A stretch of DNA of 64,000 nucleotides from Roseiarcus sp963717215 (GTDB taxonomy: Bacteria > Pseudomonadota > Alphaproteobacteria > Rhizobiales > Beijerinckiaceae): NCBI GenBank assembly GCA_963717215.1, contig CAVQVS010000009.1, forward strand, positions 62,001 to 126,000. Direction: 5' to 3'. How positions within the stretch are numbered: position 1 is the first letter of the stretch; each line of letters starts with the position of its first letter. A program made the position numbers and the translations under genes. The notes beneath the pieces are model-generated. The model did not search any database and was not told where the DNA came from. It worked only from the letters and a program-made list of their open reading frames with translations. Positions 53,347-61,808 of the stretch are shown here, one piece after another.

Positions 53347-53763
53347 CTACGTGGGCCAGGACGCGTCAATTTGCGAGGCGCGCGCCAGGGCTTGCGTGTC
53401 GATATATTCCCGGATCTTCGTCACCTTGCGATCTCGAACGGTAATGTCGAAGACCCAATCGTCCTTGAACGGCTTATTCGTGGCTTTGATTGTCCCGGTC
53501 GCGACGCCGACGACCAGAACCCGGTCTCCCTGCGCGACGAATTCGGGCGGCTCCGGGTATGTCGTTTCCACCTCTTCGGACGCCTTCTGAAGCAGAGCCG
53601 CCAATCCCGCGCGCCCGCGGTGCGTCCCGGCCAGCGGCCAGTCCTCGCCCGGAATGATCCACTCAATATCTTCCGCAACCAACGCCAGCAGACGTTGCTT
53701 ATCGCCGCCGCCCATGGCTGCAAAGAAATCCTTCACAATCTGAACATTCTCTTCGATGCTCAT
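53347..53763 (-). CDS. NTF2-like (SnoaL-type) protein
   Basis: A 138-aa cone-shaped alpha+beta fold protein: N-terminal helix MSIEENVQIVKDFFAAMGGG, EDIEWIIPGEDWPLAGTHRG, GVATGTIKATNKPFKDDWVF and RKVTKIREYIDTQALARA. Family members are polyketide cyclases, isomerases or binding proteins; without a clear His-Asp pair I do not assign a reaction. It lies 54 bp downstream of the SDR gene in the same direction. Confidence 0.8.
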   Translation of the reverse strand: MSIEENVQIVKDFFAAMGGGDKQRLLALVAEDIEWIIPGEDWPLAGTHRGRAGLAALLQKASEEVETTYPEPPEFVAQGDRVLVVGVATGTIKATNKPFKDDWVFDITVRDRKVTKIREYIDTQALARASQIDASWPT

Positions 53764-53817
53764 CGAATCTCTCCGTTTTCCGTATGCCGGATTGTGCCCG
53801 GTCCAATCGGCGCGAAT

Positions 53818-54552
53818 TCAGATGGCCGAGAAGCCGCCGTCGACAGCCAAGTCCATCCCATTCACGAAGCTCGAATCGTCTGAAGCCAGAAACAGCGCGA
53901 CCGCCGCGATTTCCTCGGGACGACCCATCGTTCCTCGCGGGATCAGGGATTCGAACATCTGCTTCGCCTCGGCGGTGAGAACCTGGTCCTGCATCGGCGT
54001 GGCGATCGGCCCCGGGCTCAGCACGTTCACCCGGATATTCCGGCCCTTCAGTTCGTTGAGCCACGTGCGTGCGAATGAGCGCAACGCCGCCTTGCTCGCC
54101 GCATACACGCTGTAACCAGGAAAACCTTTCACCGAAGCAACCGACCCGGTCATGAAGATCGATCCGCCGTCGTTGAACAGCGGCAACGCCTTCTGGACCG
54201 TGAACAGCGTGCCGCGCGTATTCAGGCCGAAGGTCGCATCGAATTGCTGCTCGGTGATCTCGCCGAGTGGGACGGCTTCGCCCATGCCGGCGCTCGCGTA
54301 GAGGACGTCGATCCTGCCCTTTTCTTGGCTGACCGTGTCGAACAGGCGATCGATGTCGTCGAGATTGGCCGCGTCGCCGCGCACGCCGGTCACATTCCGG
54401 CCGATCAGCTTGACGGCCTCGTCAAGCGCCTCCTGCCTTCGGCCCGTGATGAAAACATAGGCTCCTTCTTCAACGAAAAGCTTGGCGCTCGCCAGCGCCA
54501 TGCCGCTCGTTCCACCCGTGATGACGGCAACCTTACCCTCAAGCTTTCCCAT
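53818..54552 (-). CDS. Short-chain dehydrogenase/reductase
   Basis: A 244-aa classical SDR: cofactor motif VITGGTSGMALASAKLF (TGxxxGxx with Met for Ile), NxxG-type LYASAGMGEAVPLGE (Ser where Asn is usual), catalytic Tyr150 and Lys154 in YSVYAASKAALRSF, and PGPIATPM. It acts on NAD(P)-dependent alcohol/ketone substrates. It starts the SDR/NTF2-like/methyltransferase run on the minus strand. Confidence 0.9.
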   Translation of the reverse strand: MGKLEGKVAVITGGTSGMALASAKLFVEEGAYVFITGRRQEALDEAVKLIGRNVTGVRGDAANLDDIDRLFDTVSQEKGRIDVLYASAGMGEAVPLGEITEQQFDATFGLNTRGTLFTVQKALPLFNDGGSIFMTGSVASVKGFPGYSVYAASKAALRSFARTWLNELKGRNIRVNVLSPGPIATPMQDQVLTAEAKQMFESLIPRGTMGRPEEIAAVALFLASDDSSFVNGMDLAVDGGFSAI

Positions 54553-54908
54553 GACTTCTCCTTCGAGGCTCCGTTCTCGGTTGTTCGAGGAGGCCTCCGA
54601 GAACGTGGAGATGGGTCTGCCTGCGTCAGGCGTTGAGTGCGGAAGGGCGCACAGCGGTGGTGCGAAATCGAACCGGCTGGGCGACTGACGCCTGCGTTGA
54701 CGGTCCTCATAGCTTGCATGGCGACGTCAATGGCATCGAAGATGGGCGCACTGTTGAGCGCAGCAAGGGAAGGCTCCAACAGCGCAAGCGCGTTGGGTCC
54801 CAAGTGCGGCCTGCCACCAAGCAGGTCAGCGAACGACTGGTGCTTAATGGCACGCCTGCCGGTCCGACCAGCGGGCCTTGAGTTCGATCGAGCTTGGCGC
54901 GGCGCGCC
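54553..54908. other. Intergenic region with a copy of the TGCGAAATCGA repeat
   Basis: About 355 bp with no gene. It carries a 20-bp motif at 54661-54680 that recurs with 18/20 identity at 56626-56645. See the repeat entries. Confidence 0.5.
54661..54680 (+). repeat. Degenerate intergenic repeat, copy 1
   Basis: TGCGAAATCGAACCGGCTGG in the gap between the SDR and epimerase genes. It matches 18 of 20 positions of copy 2 at 56626. Similar text is frequent in rhizobial intergenic DNA and is of uncertain origin. Confidence 0.5.
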
Positions 54909-55874
54909 CTAGGCGCGATAGGCTGCCAGGCCTTCCGCACGAGAGACCTTGGCGAGATATCCCAATTCACCGCGCGCGGCCGTATCGCTCACAGTAAATT
55001 CCCGCCCGATCATCCGCACCATCGTCCGCGACAAAGGCGGGTCGTCTTTGGAGAACCTGATAGACGCGCCGAGCTCCATCAAGCGTCCGAGGCTGAAAGC
55101 AAGCCGATAGGAAATCGATCTCAGACCGCTGATGGACAATCCCTGCAAATCCGCGAGCATGGCAATGAAGTCTCGAAACGTCGTCGTCTCGCGATCCTTG
55201 ATAAAATAAGCATGTCCTCCGGCGCCGCGTTCGAGCGCGCACTGCACGGCTTCGATGACGTTGTCTACGTGGCAAATCGCGAACGGATAGTCGCCGCGCG
55301 CGATAAACGCGAACCTACCGGAGCCGATGGCGTGAGGAAGCGCCCGGCTAAACGGATCGCCTGGACCCCAAATGGCGGGTGGTCGGATTGCGATTGTGCG
55401 AAAACCAAGCTTGTTCGCCGCCAACACAGCCGCTTCTCCTTGAGCTTTGCTGGCGATGTAGCCCGAAAAGCTATTCGGAAATGTGGGCGCGCGCTCATCG
55501 GCGTCGCGAACGGAAGAGCCGCGGTCATCCATCACGACTGCACCCGCGCTCACATAGATGAAGGTCGCCGCTCCGGCGTCTTGCGCCGCTCTCAGCAGAG
55601 CGCGAGTGCCTTCTAAATTTGCGGCGAAATAGGGTGAACGCGGGCCCGCAAAGCGGAAGTAGGCTGCCGCATGCACAACGGCTTCAATTTCGGGAAGTGA
55701 TAAATGCCCGGGCCTTTCAAGATCGCCCGTAACCGGTGTCGCCCCGAGTGTGCGAACCCGCTCGGTCGATGACGTGGACCGGGCGAGTGCGAACACCTGA
55801 TGTTCTTGGGCAACGAGCGTCCGGATCATGCGCGAACCGAGGAAGCCGGACCCGCCGGTGACGAAAATCCTCAT
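54909..55874 (-). CDS. NAD-dependent epimerase/dehydratase (extended SDR)
   Basis: A 321-aa extended SDR: TGGSGFLGSRMIRTL (NAD-binding), AVVHAAAYFRF, catalytic Tyr139-Lys143 in SGYIASKAQGEAAV, IRPPAIWGPGDPFSRALP and AICHVDNVIEAV. The text resembles 3-beta-hydroxysteroid dehydrogenase/dihydroflavonol reductase-like enzymes rather than sugar epimerases. It follows the TetR gene by 15 bp on the minus strand, so TetR probably controls it. Confidence 0.88.
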   Translation of the reverse strand: MRIFVTGGSGFLGSRMIRTLVAQEHQVFALARSTSSTERVRTLGATPVTGDLERPGHLSLPEIEAVVHAAAYFRFAGPRSPYFAANLEGTRALLRAAQDAGAATFIYVSAGAVVMDDRGSSVRDADERAPTFPNSFSGYIASKAQGEAAVLAANKLGFRTIAIRPPAIWGPGDPFSRALPHAIGSGRFAFIARGDYPFAICHVDNVIEAVQCALERGAGGHAYFIKDRETTTFRDFIAMLADLQGLSISGLRSISYRLAFSLGRLMELGASIRFSKDDPPLSRTMVRMIGREFTVSDTAARGELGYLAKVSRAEGLAAYRA

Positions 55875-55889
55875 GCGTTTTTCTCCTTC

Positions 55890-56435
55890 TTAGGATTTGA
55901 AGATCGCGTCCATGGCGTGATCCCGCAGGCCATCGATGACGTCCGGATCGGGCTTTCGCCCTTGCTCTGTCACGTAGAGGATGGCGGCGGAATGCGCGGA
56001 AGCCCAGGCAAGGTCTGCGGCAGCCTCCGCTGGCATGGCAAGCCGCCCCTGCGCCGCGATCGCTTTAATGTTCTCGACGTGGAGCGCACGCGCCTGCTCG
56101 GCGGCTGGGATCGTCGCGCCAAGCAACACGCGACCGATCATCGCGGCGTAAAGCCGCGGTCGCTCCGCCGCAAAACGCACGTAGTTGTCCCAGCCTTGCC
56201 TCAGCGCAATCGCCGGATCGGACGATTGCTTCGCGATCCTCTTGGTCTCAAGAAATTGCTTAAACGCTTCGTCGATTGCGGCGCTCAGCAGTCCGTCGGC
56301 GCTACCAAAATGATGGTAGAGGGTGGGCGCAGTTACGTTCGCGATCGCGCATACCGCACGCGTCGAGAATTGTGCGTCGCCTTCCTGCTCAAGGATCTTC
56401 AGAGCCGCAGCCACAAGCGTTTTGCGCGTATCCAT
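55890..56435 (-). CDS. TetR/AcrR-family repressor
   Basis: A 181-aa TetR repressor. The helix-turn-helix at residues 5-50 reads FSTRAVCAIANVTAPTLYHH then FGSADGLLSAAIDEAF, with a ligand-binding C-terminal domain containing ILYVTEQGRKPDPDVIDGLR. It is autoregulated in all likelihood: two 17-bp palindromes (56443-56459 and 56468-56484) lie just upstream of the start. It heads the TetR-epimerase operon and is divergent from the LysR gene. Confidence 0.9.
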   Translation of the reverse strand: MDTRKTLVAAALKILEQEGDAQFSTRAVCAIANVTAPTLYHHFGSADGLLSAAIDEAFKQFLETKRIAKQSSDPAIALRQGWDNYVRFAAERPRLYAAMIGRVLLGATIPAAEQARALHVENIKAIAAQGRLAMPAEAAADLAWASAHSAAILYVTEQGRKPDPDVIDGLRDHAMDAIFKS

Positions 56436-56442
56436 CGGAGCA

Positions 56443-56459
56443 CTATAGCGATGTTATAC
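56443..56459 (+). promoter_or_regulatory. TetR operator, half 1
   Basis: CTATAGCGATGTTATAC, an imperfect palindrome (arms TATAGC / GTTATA) 8 bp upstream of the TetR start. It shares 15 of 17 bases with half 2; the centres are 25 bp apart, which places both on about the same helical face. Confidence 0.75.
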
Positions 56460-56467
56460 CGCCGAGT

Positions 56468-56484
56468 CTATAGCGATGATATAG
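56468..56484 (+). promoter_or_regulatory. TetR operator, half 2
   Basis: CTATAGCGATGATATAG, a near-perfect palindrome with 5-bp outer arms CTATA/TATAG. With half 1 it forms a direct repeat of palindromes typical of cooperative TetR binding across the divergent promoter. Confidence 0.75.
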
Positions 56485-56625
56485 GTCTTGGAGGACGCGT
56501 TGGCCCACCGATCTCCGATTGGGTCCCGCGGGGCAGTGATGATCCGTCACCGAATAGGAGATGCGCGCTCTTGATGGCCGGAACTCATGGGGAGCTGGTG
56601 GCTGCCGGTCCGCACCCCCGCTATG

Positions 56626-56645
56626 TGCGAAATCGATCCGGTTGG
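56626..56645 (+). repeat. Degenerate intergenic repeat, copy 2
   Basis: TGCGAAATCGATCCGGTTGG, 18/20 identical to copy 1 at 54661. It is followed by GGCGACCGGTGTCCGCC. Confidence 0.5.
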
Positions 56646-56760
56646 CGACCGGTGTCCGCCGTTCGGATTGCCGCGTTTGGACTATGAGACCACCCGTACT
56701 GCTGTTCTATGTGTCAGATACGGGCTTCGGAAGGCGTACCACGCGGCGCCGGATTGCGCC

Positions 56761-57651
56761 ATGATCGACTGGGATGACGTTCGCTACTTTCTTGCCGTCG
56801 CGCGCGGAGGCTCGGTGCGGGCTGCCGCCGAGCGCCTCGGGGTCAATCACTCGACCGTGCTGCGACGCATCGCCCAGCTCGAGGAACGCCTCGGCGTGCA
56901 CATGTTCGAAAAGCTGCCTTCGGGCTACCGCCTGACGGCTGCGGGGGAGGAGGTCCTCGAGTTCGCGGACCAGATGGAAACGTCGTCGCACCAGCTGGAG
57001 ACGCGCGTCTTCGGACGCGACGAGAACGTGCGCGGGCTTCTGCGGGTGACGCTGGCGCCGCCCTTGGCGACACATCTGCTCATGCCGGACTTCGCCGATT
57101 TCGCGCGTCTGCATCCCGACATCGAGATGGATATCTTGTCGTCCGGCGAGCTGGCGAACCTGACCAACCGAGAGGCGGACGTCGCGATCCGCGTCGTCTA
57201 CGACCGCAAAACCCTGCCGCTCAATCTTCACGGCCTGAAGGGACCGGAGCTGTTCGGCGGCGTCTACATGTCCCGCGATCGACTGGCCGCGTGGCGCGCG
57301 GGCGCGCCTGATCCCATCCGGTGGATCGTCATAAGCAGTGATGGAATTCCGGATTGGGCCCGCGAGTGAGTTCGCGCCACGGGGGTTCCATTCAGGACCA
57401 CGGACGGCGAGGCGCAGATCGCTGCTGTGCGGCAAGGGCTCGGGATGACGACGCTGCCCTGCTTCGTCGGCGATGCCGACCCCCTGCTCGCGAGGGTCCC
57501 AGGCGCCGACCTGCACATGTACGGAACGCTCTGGCTTCTCACGCAGGGAGAGACACGCAAGACGAAGCGCGTGCGGCTCTTCACTGCGTTCATATCCCGC
57601 AGGCTCGCCGCGTACGCGCCGCTTCTCGCGGGACTCTCTTCTGCCGACTGA
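56761..57651 (+). pseudogene. LysR-family regulator interrupted by an in-frame TGA
   Basis: One LysR gene (about 296 codons) with a TGA at 57367-57369. The N-part has the winged helix (MIDWDDVRYFLAVARGGSVR, VNHSTVLRRIAQLEERLGVH) and the first half of the effector domain, ending SDGIPDWARE. The same frame continues directly after the stop (VRATGVPFRTTDGEAQIAAV, GLGMTTLPCFVGDADPLLAR) to a normal C-terminus. No base needs to be added or removed. The truncated product would keep the DNA-binding domain. It is divergent from TetR and upstream of the tautomerase gene. Confidence 0.82.
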
Positions 57652-58180
57652 ACGGCAGGTCGCCGACTGGGCTCGTGAGGGCGGCGGGTCGCGCCGCCAG
57701 CCCGTAAAAGGACACACACCAAACCTTCCGTGACAGACCTTGCACGCCCCCAAGCCCCAATTCCCGGCGTTGGGCCAACGGTCCCCTCTGCGCCCAAGTG
57801 CGACGTGGCTGCCTCTATCCGCAATGTCCGCTTCACGTCAATTCGAGATGACGCTCAAACGTCTCAAATGGGCAAATAGCCGCCGTTCGTTGACGGCTTG
57901 GCGAACGAGTCATTTTCGGCTCTCCTTGCCGTCGCTCTCGGTCATTTGGCCGCCGCGGGAGCGCCCATGAGCACATGTCCTGTTCGGCTCGAGATCGCTG
58001 GCCCCGCATCATCGGTAGCGTCAATCATTTCTCCGGATTTTCGAAGGGCGCCTCGATTTCCACGATCCATTCCACGCTCTCTGCCACGACGGTTCGCTCG
58101 CACAGCTTCTATGATCATCGTCGACCGCGAAGCCCCGATGCAGCGTCGGACCGCTTGCTGGTCGGCAGGAGAAGGATACC
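57652..58180. other. Gap with degenerate repeat, no gene
   Basis: About 530 bp. It contains CAATGTCCGCTT (57821-57832), typical of rhizobial degenerate repeats, and no reading frame with family features. A GGCAGGAGAAGG site precedes the tautomerase start. Confidence 0.5.
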
Positions 58181-58408
58181 ATGCCCCTCATCGAGGTTCA
58201 TTTGATCGAAGACGTTTTCGATTCTGCGCAAAAGAAACAAATCATCGAGAAGCTCACTGACGCCATGGTCAGCATCGAAGGCGAGAATATGCGAAGCGTG
58301 ACCTGGGTGAAGATTTCGGAAGTCGCCAGCGGCGAATGGGGAATCGGCGGGCAGGCGCTGACGACCGAGGCCGTGAAAGCGCTAGCTGCGGGCAAAAAGG
58401 CCGCCTGA
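58181..58408 (+). CDS. 4-Oxalocrotonate tautomerase-family protein
   Basis: A 75-aa protein of the tautomerase superfamily. The catalytic Pro follows the initiator Met (MPLIEVHLIEDVFDSAQKKQ), and the helix IIEKLTDAMVSIEGENMRSV and the strand TWVKISEVASGEWGIGGQAL fit the family. Pro1 becomes the N-terminal base after Met removal and catalyses keto-enol tautomerisation or related reactions. The GGAGAAGG site and size are normal. Its place between LysR and a SARP-like regulator gives no further hint. Confidence 0.87.
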   Translation: MPLIEVHLIEDVFDSAQKKQIIEKLTDAMVSIEGENMRSVTWVKISEVASGEWGIGGQALTTEAVKALAAGKKAA

Positions 58409-58414
58409 ACCCCG

Positions 58415-58443
58415 GGGCGCGGTCGGCCACGGCTGTCGCGCCC
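58415..58443 (+). terminator. Hairpin between convergent genes
   Basis: GGGCGCG / CGCGCCC arms with a 15-nt loop that can pair internally, between the tautomerase stop and the end of the SARP-like gene. Confidence 0.5.
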
Positions 58444-58450
58444 TCGTCCC

Positions 58451-60526
58451 TCACGCCAGACCGATGCGTTGAGCAGCCTGGCGGAACAGCGCGGCCGAGT
58501 CCGCGGGGAACTGGAAAGAAGTGAGATAGTCCTCCACGCCGAAGCGCGGCGCCTTCGTGCGGATCGCGGCGGCGTAGACCTCCGCGTCCTCGATTTTTCC
58601 GGCGAGCGCGTGACATAAGGCTGCGATCGCGAGGATCAGCACATGGGCGTTCGGCTGAGCAGCAGCCCTGACAGACCAGATCGCAGCTTCCTCGAAGTGT
58701 TCAAGCCGCACGAGCGCCATCGCCCGGCTGCCGAGCATGCCAAACATAAGCGGATCGAACGGACTAAGAATCCGGGAGCGGTCGGCGGCCTCGATCGCGG
58801 CGGAAGGATCGCCTGACTGCGACTGTACGAAAGCTAGCGCATAATGGCCGAGCGCGAAGTTCGGGCTCAAATGCACCGATTGATTGAGGTCGTCGACCGC
58901 CACATAGGGCCGACCAGAGAGCCACTGCGCGCGCCCCATCGCCCAGTGCGCAGTGGGATCGAGTTCATCCGCCAGCAGCGCGCGCCCGGCATTCTCCAGG
59001 GCCGACGCCACCGCCTGTTTGCGATCCCCCCAATGCTGGAACGCATCCTGCCAATGGGTGAAGGAAAGTCCGGCATGGGCGCGAGCGAAAGTAGGGTCCA
59101 GCCTCGCCGCCTTTTCGAAAAAGCTTCGGGCGGCGTCATTTTCAGCCCGTGTAAACCGATACATGTGCCACAGCCCACGGTGATAGGCCTGCCACGCATC
59201 GAGCGACTCGGGAGGACGAAGTCTAGCGCAATTCCGTTCGAGGGCTTCGATTTCGTTCGCGATCGCGGCGACGATCTGGTTGCCGACATCCTCGATCACA
59301 GCGAAGATGTCCTGTTCGCGGCGATCGAAATCCTCGGACCAAAGTATTCTGCCGCTCGTGACCTCGATCAGCTCCACAGCGACCACAAGCCGCCCGGACC
59401 GGCGCGTCACTGACCCGCCGGCGACGTACTCAACGTTGAGTCGACGAGCCGCCTCTTGGGGCCCGATGCGTTGTTCGCCAAGCGCGAACATCGACCCTTC
59501 AGCAATGACAAAGAAGCTGCGCAGTTTAGCGAGGCGTGTAATGACATCGTGCGTAAGGCCGCGCGCCGCGTCCGCGTCGCCCTCCTGCGACACACGAAGC
59601 GGCATGACCGCGAGCGACGGACGATGGGCGGATAGCGAGAGAGCGGCGCGATCGGGGCCCGGCGAAACGCTCTGCGCCGGCGCAGAGGCGACCGTAGCCA
59701 CGCGCGCTTTGCTCAGCTCGCGCCATGCCTCGCGAACGGGGGTGAAGTCGAGGGACTCCGCGCGATAGAGCCGCTCCGCGGCGGCGAGGTGTCGCTTGCC
59801 TGCATCGATACGCCCGCGCTCGGCGAGGCGCGTCAGCAACAGGGTTTGAGCTTCACTGCTAAAAGGCGCGATCTCTGCCCACATTTCGAGCGCAGCCAAG
59901 CCCTGAGGAGACCCGGACGGCAACCGGTCCACGAGCATTTTCAATAGATCCACGCGTATGGCCGAGTATCGGCTGCGCAGGGTCGTTAGCCAAAGATTGA
60001 ATTCAGGGCTTCGTTCGAAGACGAGCCCCTCCAGAAGCTCGCCACGATAGAGATCACTTAGGCTTTGGAGCGTCGAGGTATCGAACGAAACCAGTCCTTG
60101 ATCGACGGCCCGCGAGACTTCCAGGGCGTCAATGAACCAGCCAGCAGTTCGCAAAGCGATGGCGTCGCCTTCCGCGATAAGCGCGCGACTTTCCGCGTCG
60201 CCGAGAAGGCGACGCAGCTTGCTGAGGCACCAGCGAAGCTCGCCTCTTGGATCGTTTGCAGCATCGTCCCAGAGTAGTTCACACAATCGTTGGCGCGAAA
60301 CCGGCCGCCCCGACATGGCGAGATAGGCGAGCAGGCCGCAAACCTTGCGCGATGCAGGTAATTCGAGAACGGATCCGGCCAGCTCAACCGACAGCGGCCC
60401 GAACATTCGGACATGAACCCGCGAGGCGTGGCCGAAAAGATGGCGATCCTCAATTTCCACGAATGCCTTCGCCCTCGTTCGCGCGCCGCCCTTGTGGATT
60501 GTAGCATCGCCGGAACTGGCGTGCAT
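58451..60526 (-). CDS. SARP/BTAD-type regulator with TolB-like and TPR domains
   Basis: A 691-aa cytoplasmic protein. Residues about 38-130 form an OmpR-like winged helix (VHVRMFGPLSVELAGSVLEL, SRQRLCELLWDD, SKLRRLLGD); 135-280 is the bacterial transcriptional activation domain with TPR-like helices; about 305-430 is a TolB-like domain (SLAVMPLRVSQEGDADAARG, EYVAGGSVTRRSGRLVVAVE, GRILWSEDFDR); the rest is TPR repeats (ARSFFEKAARLDPTFARAHA, SPNFALGHYALAFVQSQSGD). No cyclase catalytic domain is present, although similar regulators are often fused to one. Target genes and signal are unknown. It is monocistronic. Confidence 0.85.
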   Translation of the reverse strand: MHASSGDATIHKGGARTRAKAFVEIEDRHLFGHASRVHVRMFGPLSVELAGSVLELPASRKVCGLLAYLAMSGRPVSRQRLCELLWDDAANDPRGELRWCLSKLRRLLGDAESRALIAEGDAIALRTAGWFIDALEVSRAVDQGLVSFDTSTLQSLSDLYRGELLEGLVFERSPEFNLWLTTLRSRYSAIRVDLLKMLVDRLPSGSPQGLAALEMWAEIAPFSSEAQTLLLTRLAERGRIDAGKRHLAAAERLYRAESLDFTPVREAWRELSKARVATVASAPAQSVSPGPDRAALSLSAHRPSLAVMPLRVSQEGDADAARGLTHDVITRLAKLRSFFVIAEGSMFALGEQRIGPQEAARRLNVEYVAGGSVTRRSGRLVVAVELIEVTSGRILWSEDFDRREQDIFAVIEDVGNQIVAAIANEIEALERNCARLRPPESLDAWQAYHRGLWHMYRFTRAENDAARSFFEKAARLDPTFARAHAGLSFTHWQDAFQHWGDRKQAVASALENAGRALLADELDPTAHWAMGRAQWLSGRPYVAVDDLNQSVHLSPNFALGHYALAFVQSQSGDPSAAIEAADRSRILSPFDPLMFGMLGSRAMALVRLEHFEEAAIWSVRAAAQPNAHVLILAIAALCHALAGKIEDAEVYAAAIRTKAPRFGVEDYLTSFQFPADSAALFRQAAQRIGLA

Positions 60527-61610
60527 CCGACGCCCACGGTCGATGATTTCTCACAACCGCCCCTGAGATGCCGATGGGGCCTCCATGATAGCCCACGCCG
60601 AGAACCCTATTCCTCGCCGCCCGATCAAGGCCGAGCCCTTGTCGTCAACGTGGCGAGGCCCACGCCCGCGTGCCCCTTTCCCGCCGTTCTTGTCCTGCTC
60701 TAGCCATGTCCGCTGGTCTGGACCGCCTGAGTCGAATTGATTCAATCAAGGTGTCGAACAACCTCGTCTGGGGCGGCATCGGCTTCGAACGACAGCAATT
60801 CGCGCAGCTGGCGGTCACACGCCGGCGGCTTGGCGAACCGGCCAAATCGACCCATTGCTGACCTTCAGTTTGATCTCGCGAGCGGAAGGAATGCTTCTAG
60901 TCTAAGCCGGACCGTTGAGGCTCTCGGCCCACGTGCGAGCGGACCGCCCGCGTCTCCTACGGTTCAATAACGATTGAAAGTCGCGTTCCATCATGGCCTA
61001 AGGAGCAAGGGCAGTCGCACCCAGTGCCCGCCGAGCGCAGCAGTCTGTCAAAACTCGCCAGCAATCGCGCCACTTGAGGTTTTAGCGCGCCACGCGTGAA
61101 CCCGTTGGCGAAACGCTAAAGGCGAACTCCTGCATGAGAACCGAGCGCGGAGCCAGTTCGTCAGATTGCACGCGGTTGCGGATCAAACTTGTCGTCATGC
61201 TCGCCCGTGACCCACACTCATCGACGTTGGGACAGGAGATAGACCAATGGTCGAGCATGTTTTCGAACTCGACTGCGCGAGGAGTGCGATCTTCACGTTC
61301 GCCTTCCTCGCTTTGGCGTCGCGCGCGGCTGACTGGCCATCCAATGATTGAACGCCCACATGAATTTCTGAACGCGGTGTTGGGGTAATCATTGTCGCGA
61401 ACGCGAGGCGATCGAGGAGCGGATTGCGTAGGAGTTCGGGCGTGCGAAAGCGTAGCTGACGCGAGACGGTATATCTACGCATACACGCCCATCTCGTCCC
61501 GAGCTATCGTCATACTGCCGTGATTGTGCCGTATAAGAACAGCTTGGTGGGGCGGGTAACGTCCTACGTTGCAGCGGGAAAAGGAACCCGAGCAACACCT
61601 TGGAGGACCG
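60527..61610. other. Long gap without a convincing gene
   Basis: About 1.08 kb. Several short frames exist on both strands but none has family features. A GAACCGGCCAAATCGACCCA motif at 60835-60854 is related (17/20) to one at 52151. The region may hold the remains of decayed genes. Confidence 0.5.
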
Positions 61611-61808
61611 ATGCTGCGCGAGATCGTGATCGAGGAAGAGACGCCTAGCGACTTTCAGACAACGTTTCGTCTGCGGATTGGCGGACACCTCATAGCCGAG
61701 CACATGACCGAGTTGGAGACTCAGTTTCTCGTCTCGGAAATGCTCGAACGAATTCCGTCGTTGAGGGTCGTCGCAAGCGACCATGCCGAGCAATCCATAG
61801 AGGGATAG
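61611..61808 (+). CDS. Small hypothetical protein
   Basis: A 65-aa protein starting MLREIVIEEETPSDFQTTFR behind a strong TTGGAGGACCG site. The text is acidic, with alternating strand and helix (FRLRIGGHLIAEHMTELETQ, FLVSEMLERIPSLRVV). No family is recognised. No neighbour within 600 bp suggests a role. Confidence 0.5.
   Translation: MLREIVIEEETPSDFQTTFRLRIGGHLIAEHMTELETQFLVSEMLERIPSLRVVASDHAEQSIEG

Larger units (their letters stand above)
56436..56760. other. Divergent TetR/LysR intergenic region
   Basis: About 325 bp. The left end holds the TetR operator pair and, by position, the TetR promoter; the middle carries copy 2 of the degenerate TGCGAAATCGA repeat. No further gene was seen. Confidence 0.6.

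Noticed and set aside
57367..57369. TGA in the LysR gene as a selenocysteine or other recoding site
   Set aside because: LysR regulators have no Sec at this place, and no following stem-loop typical of a bacterial SECIS element was evident. The AraC gene has TAA, which is not a Sec codon.
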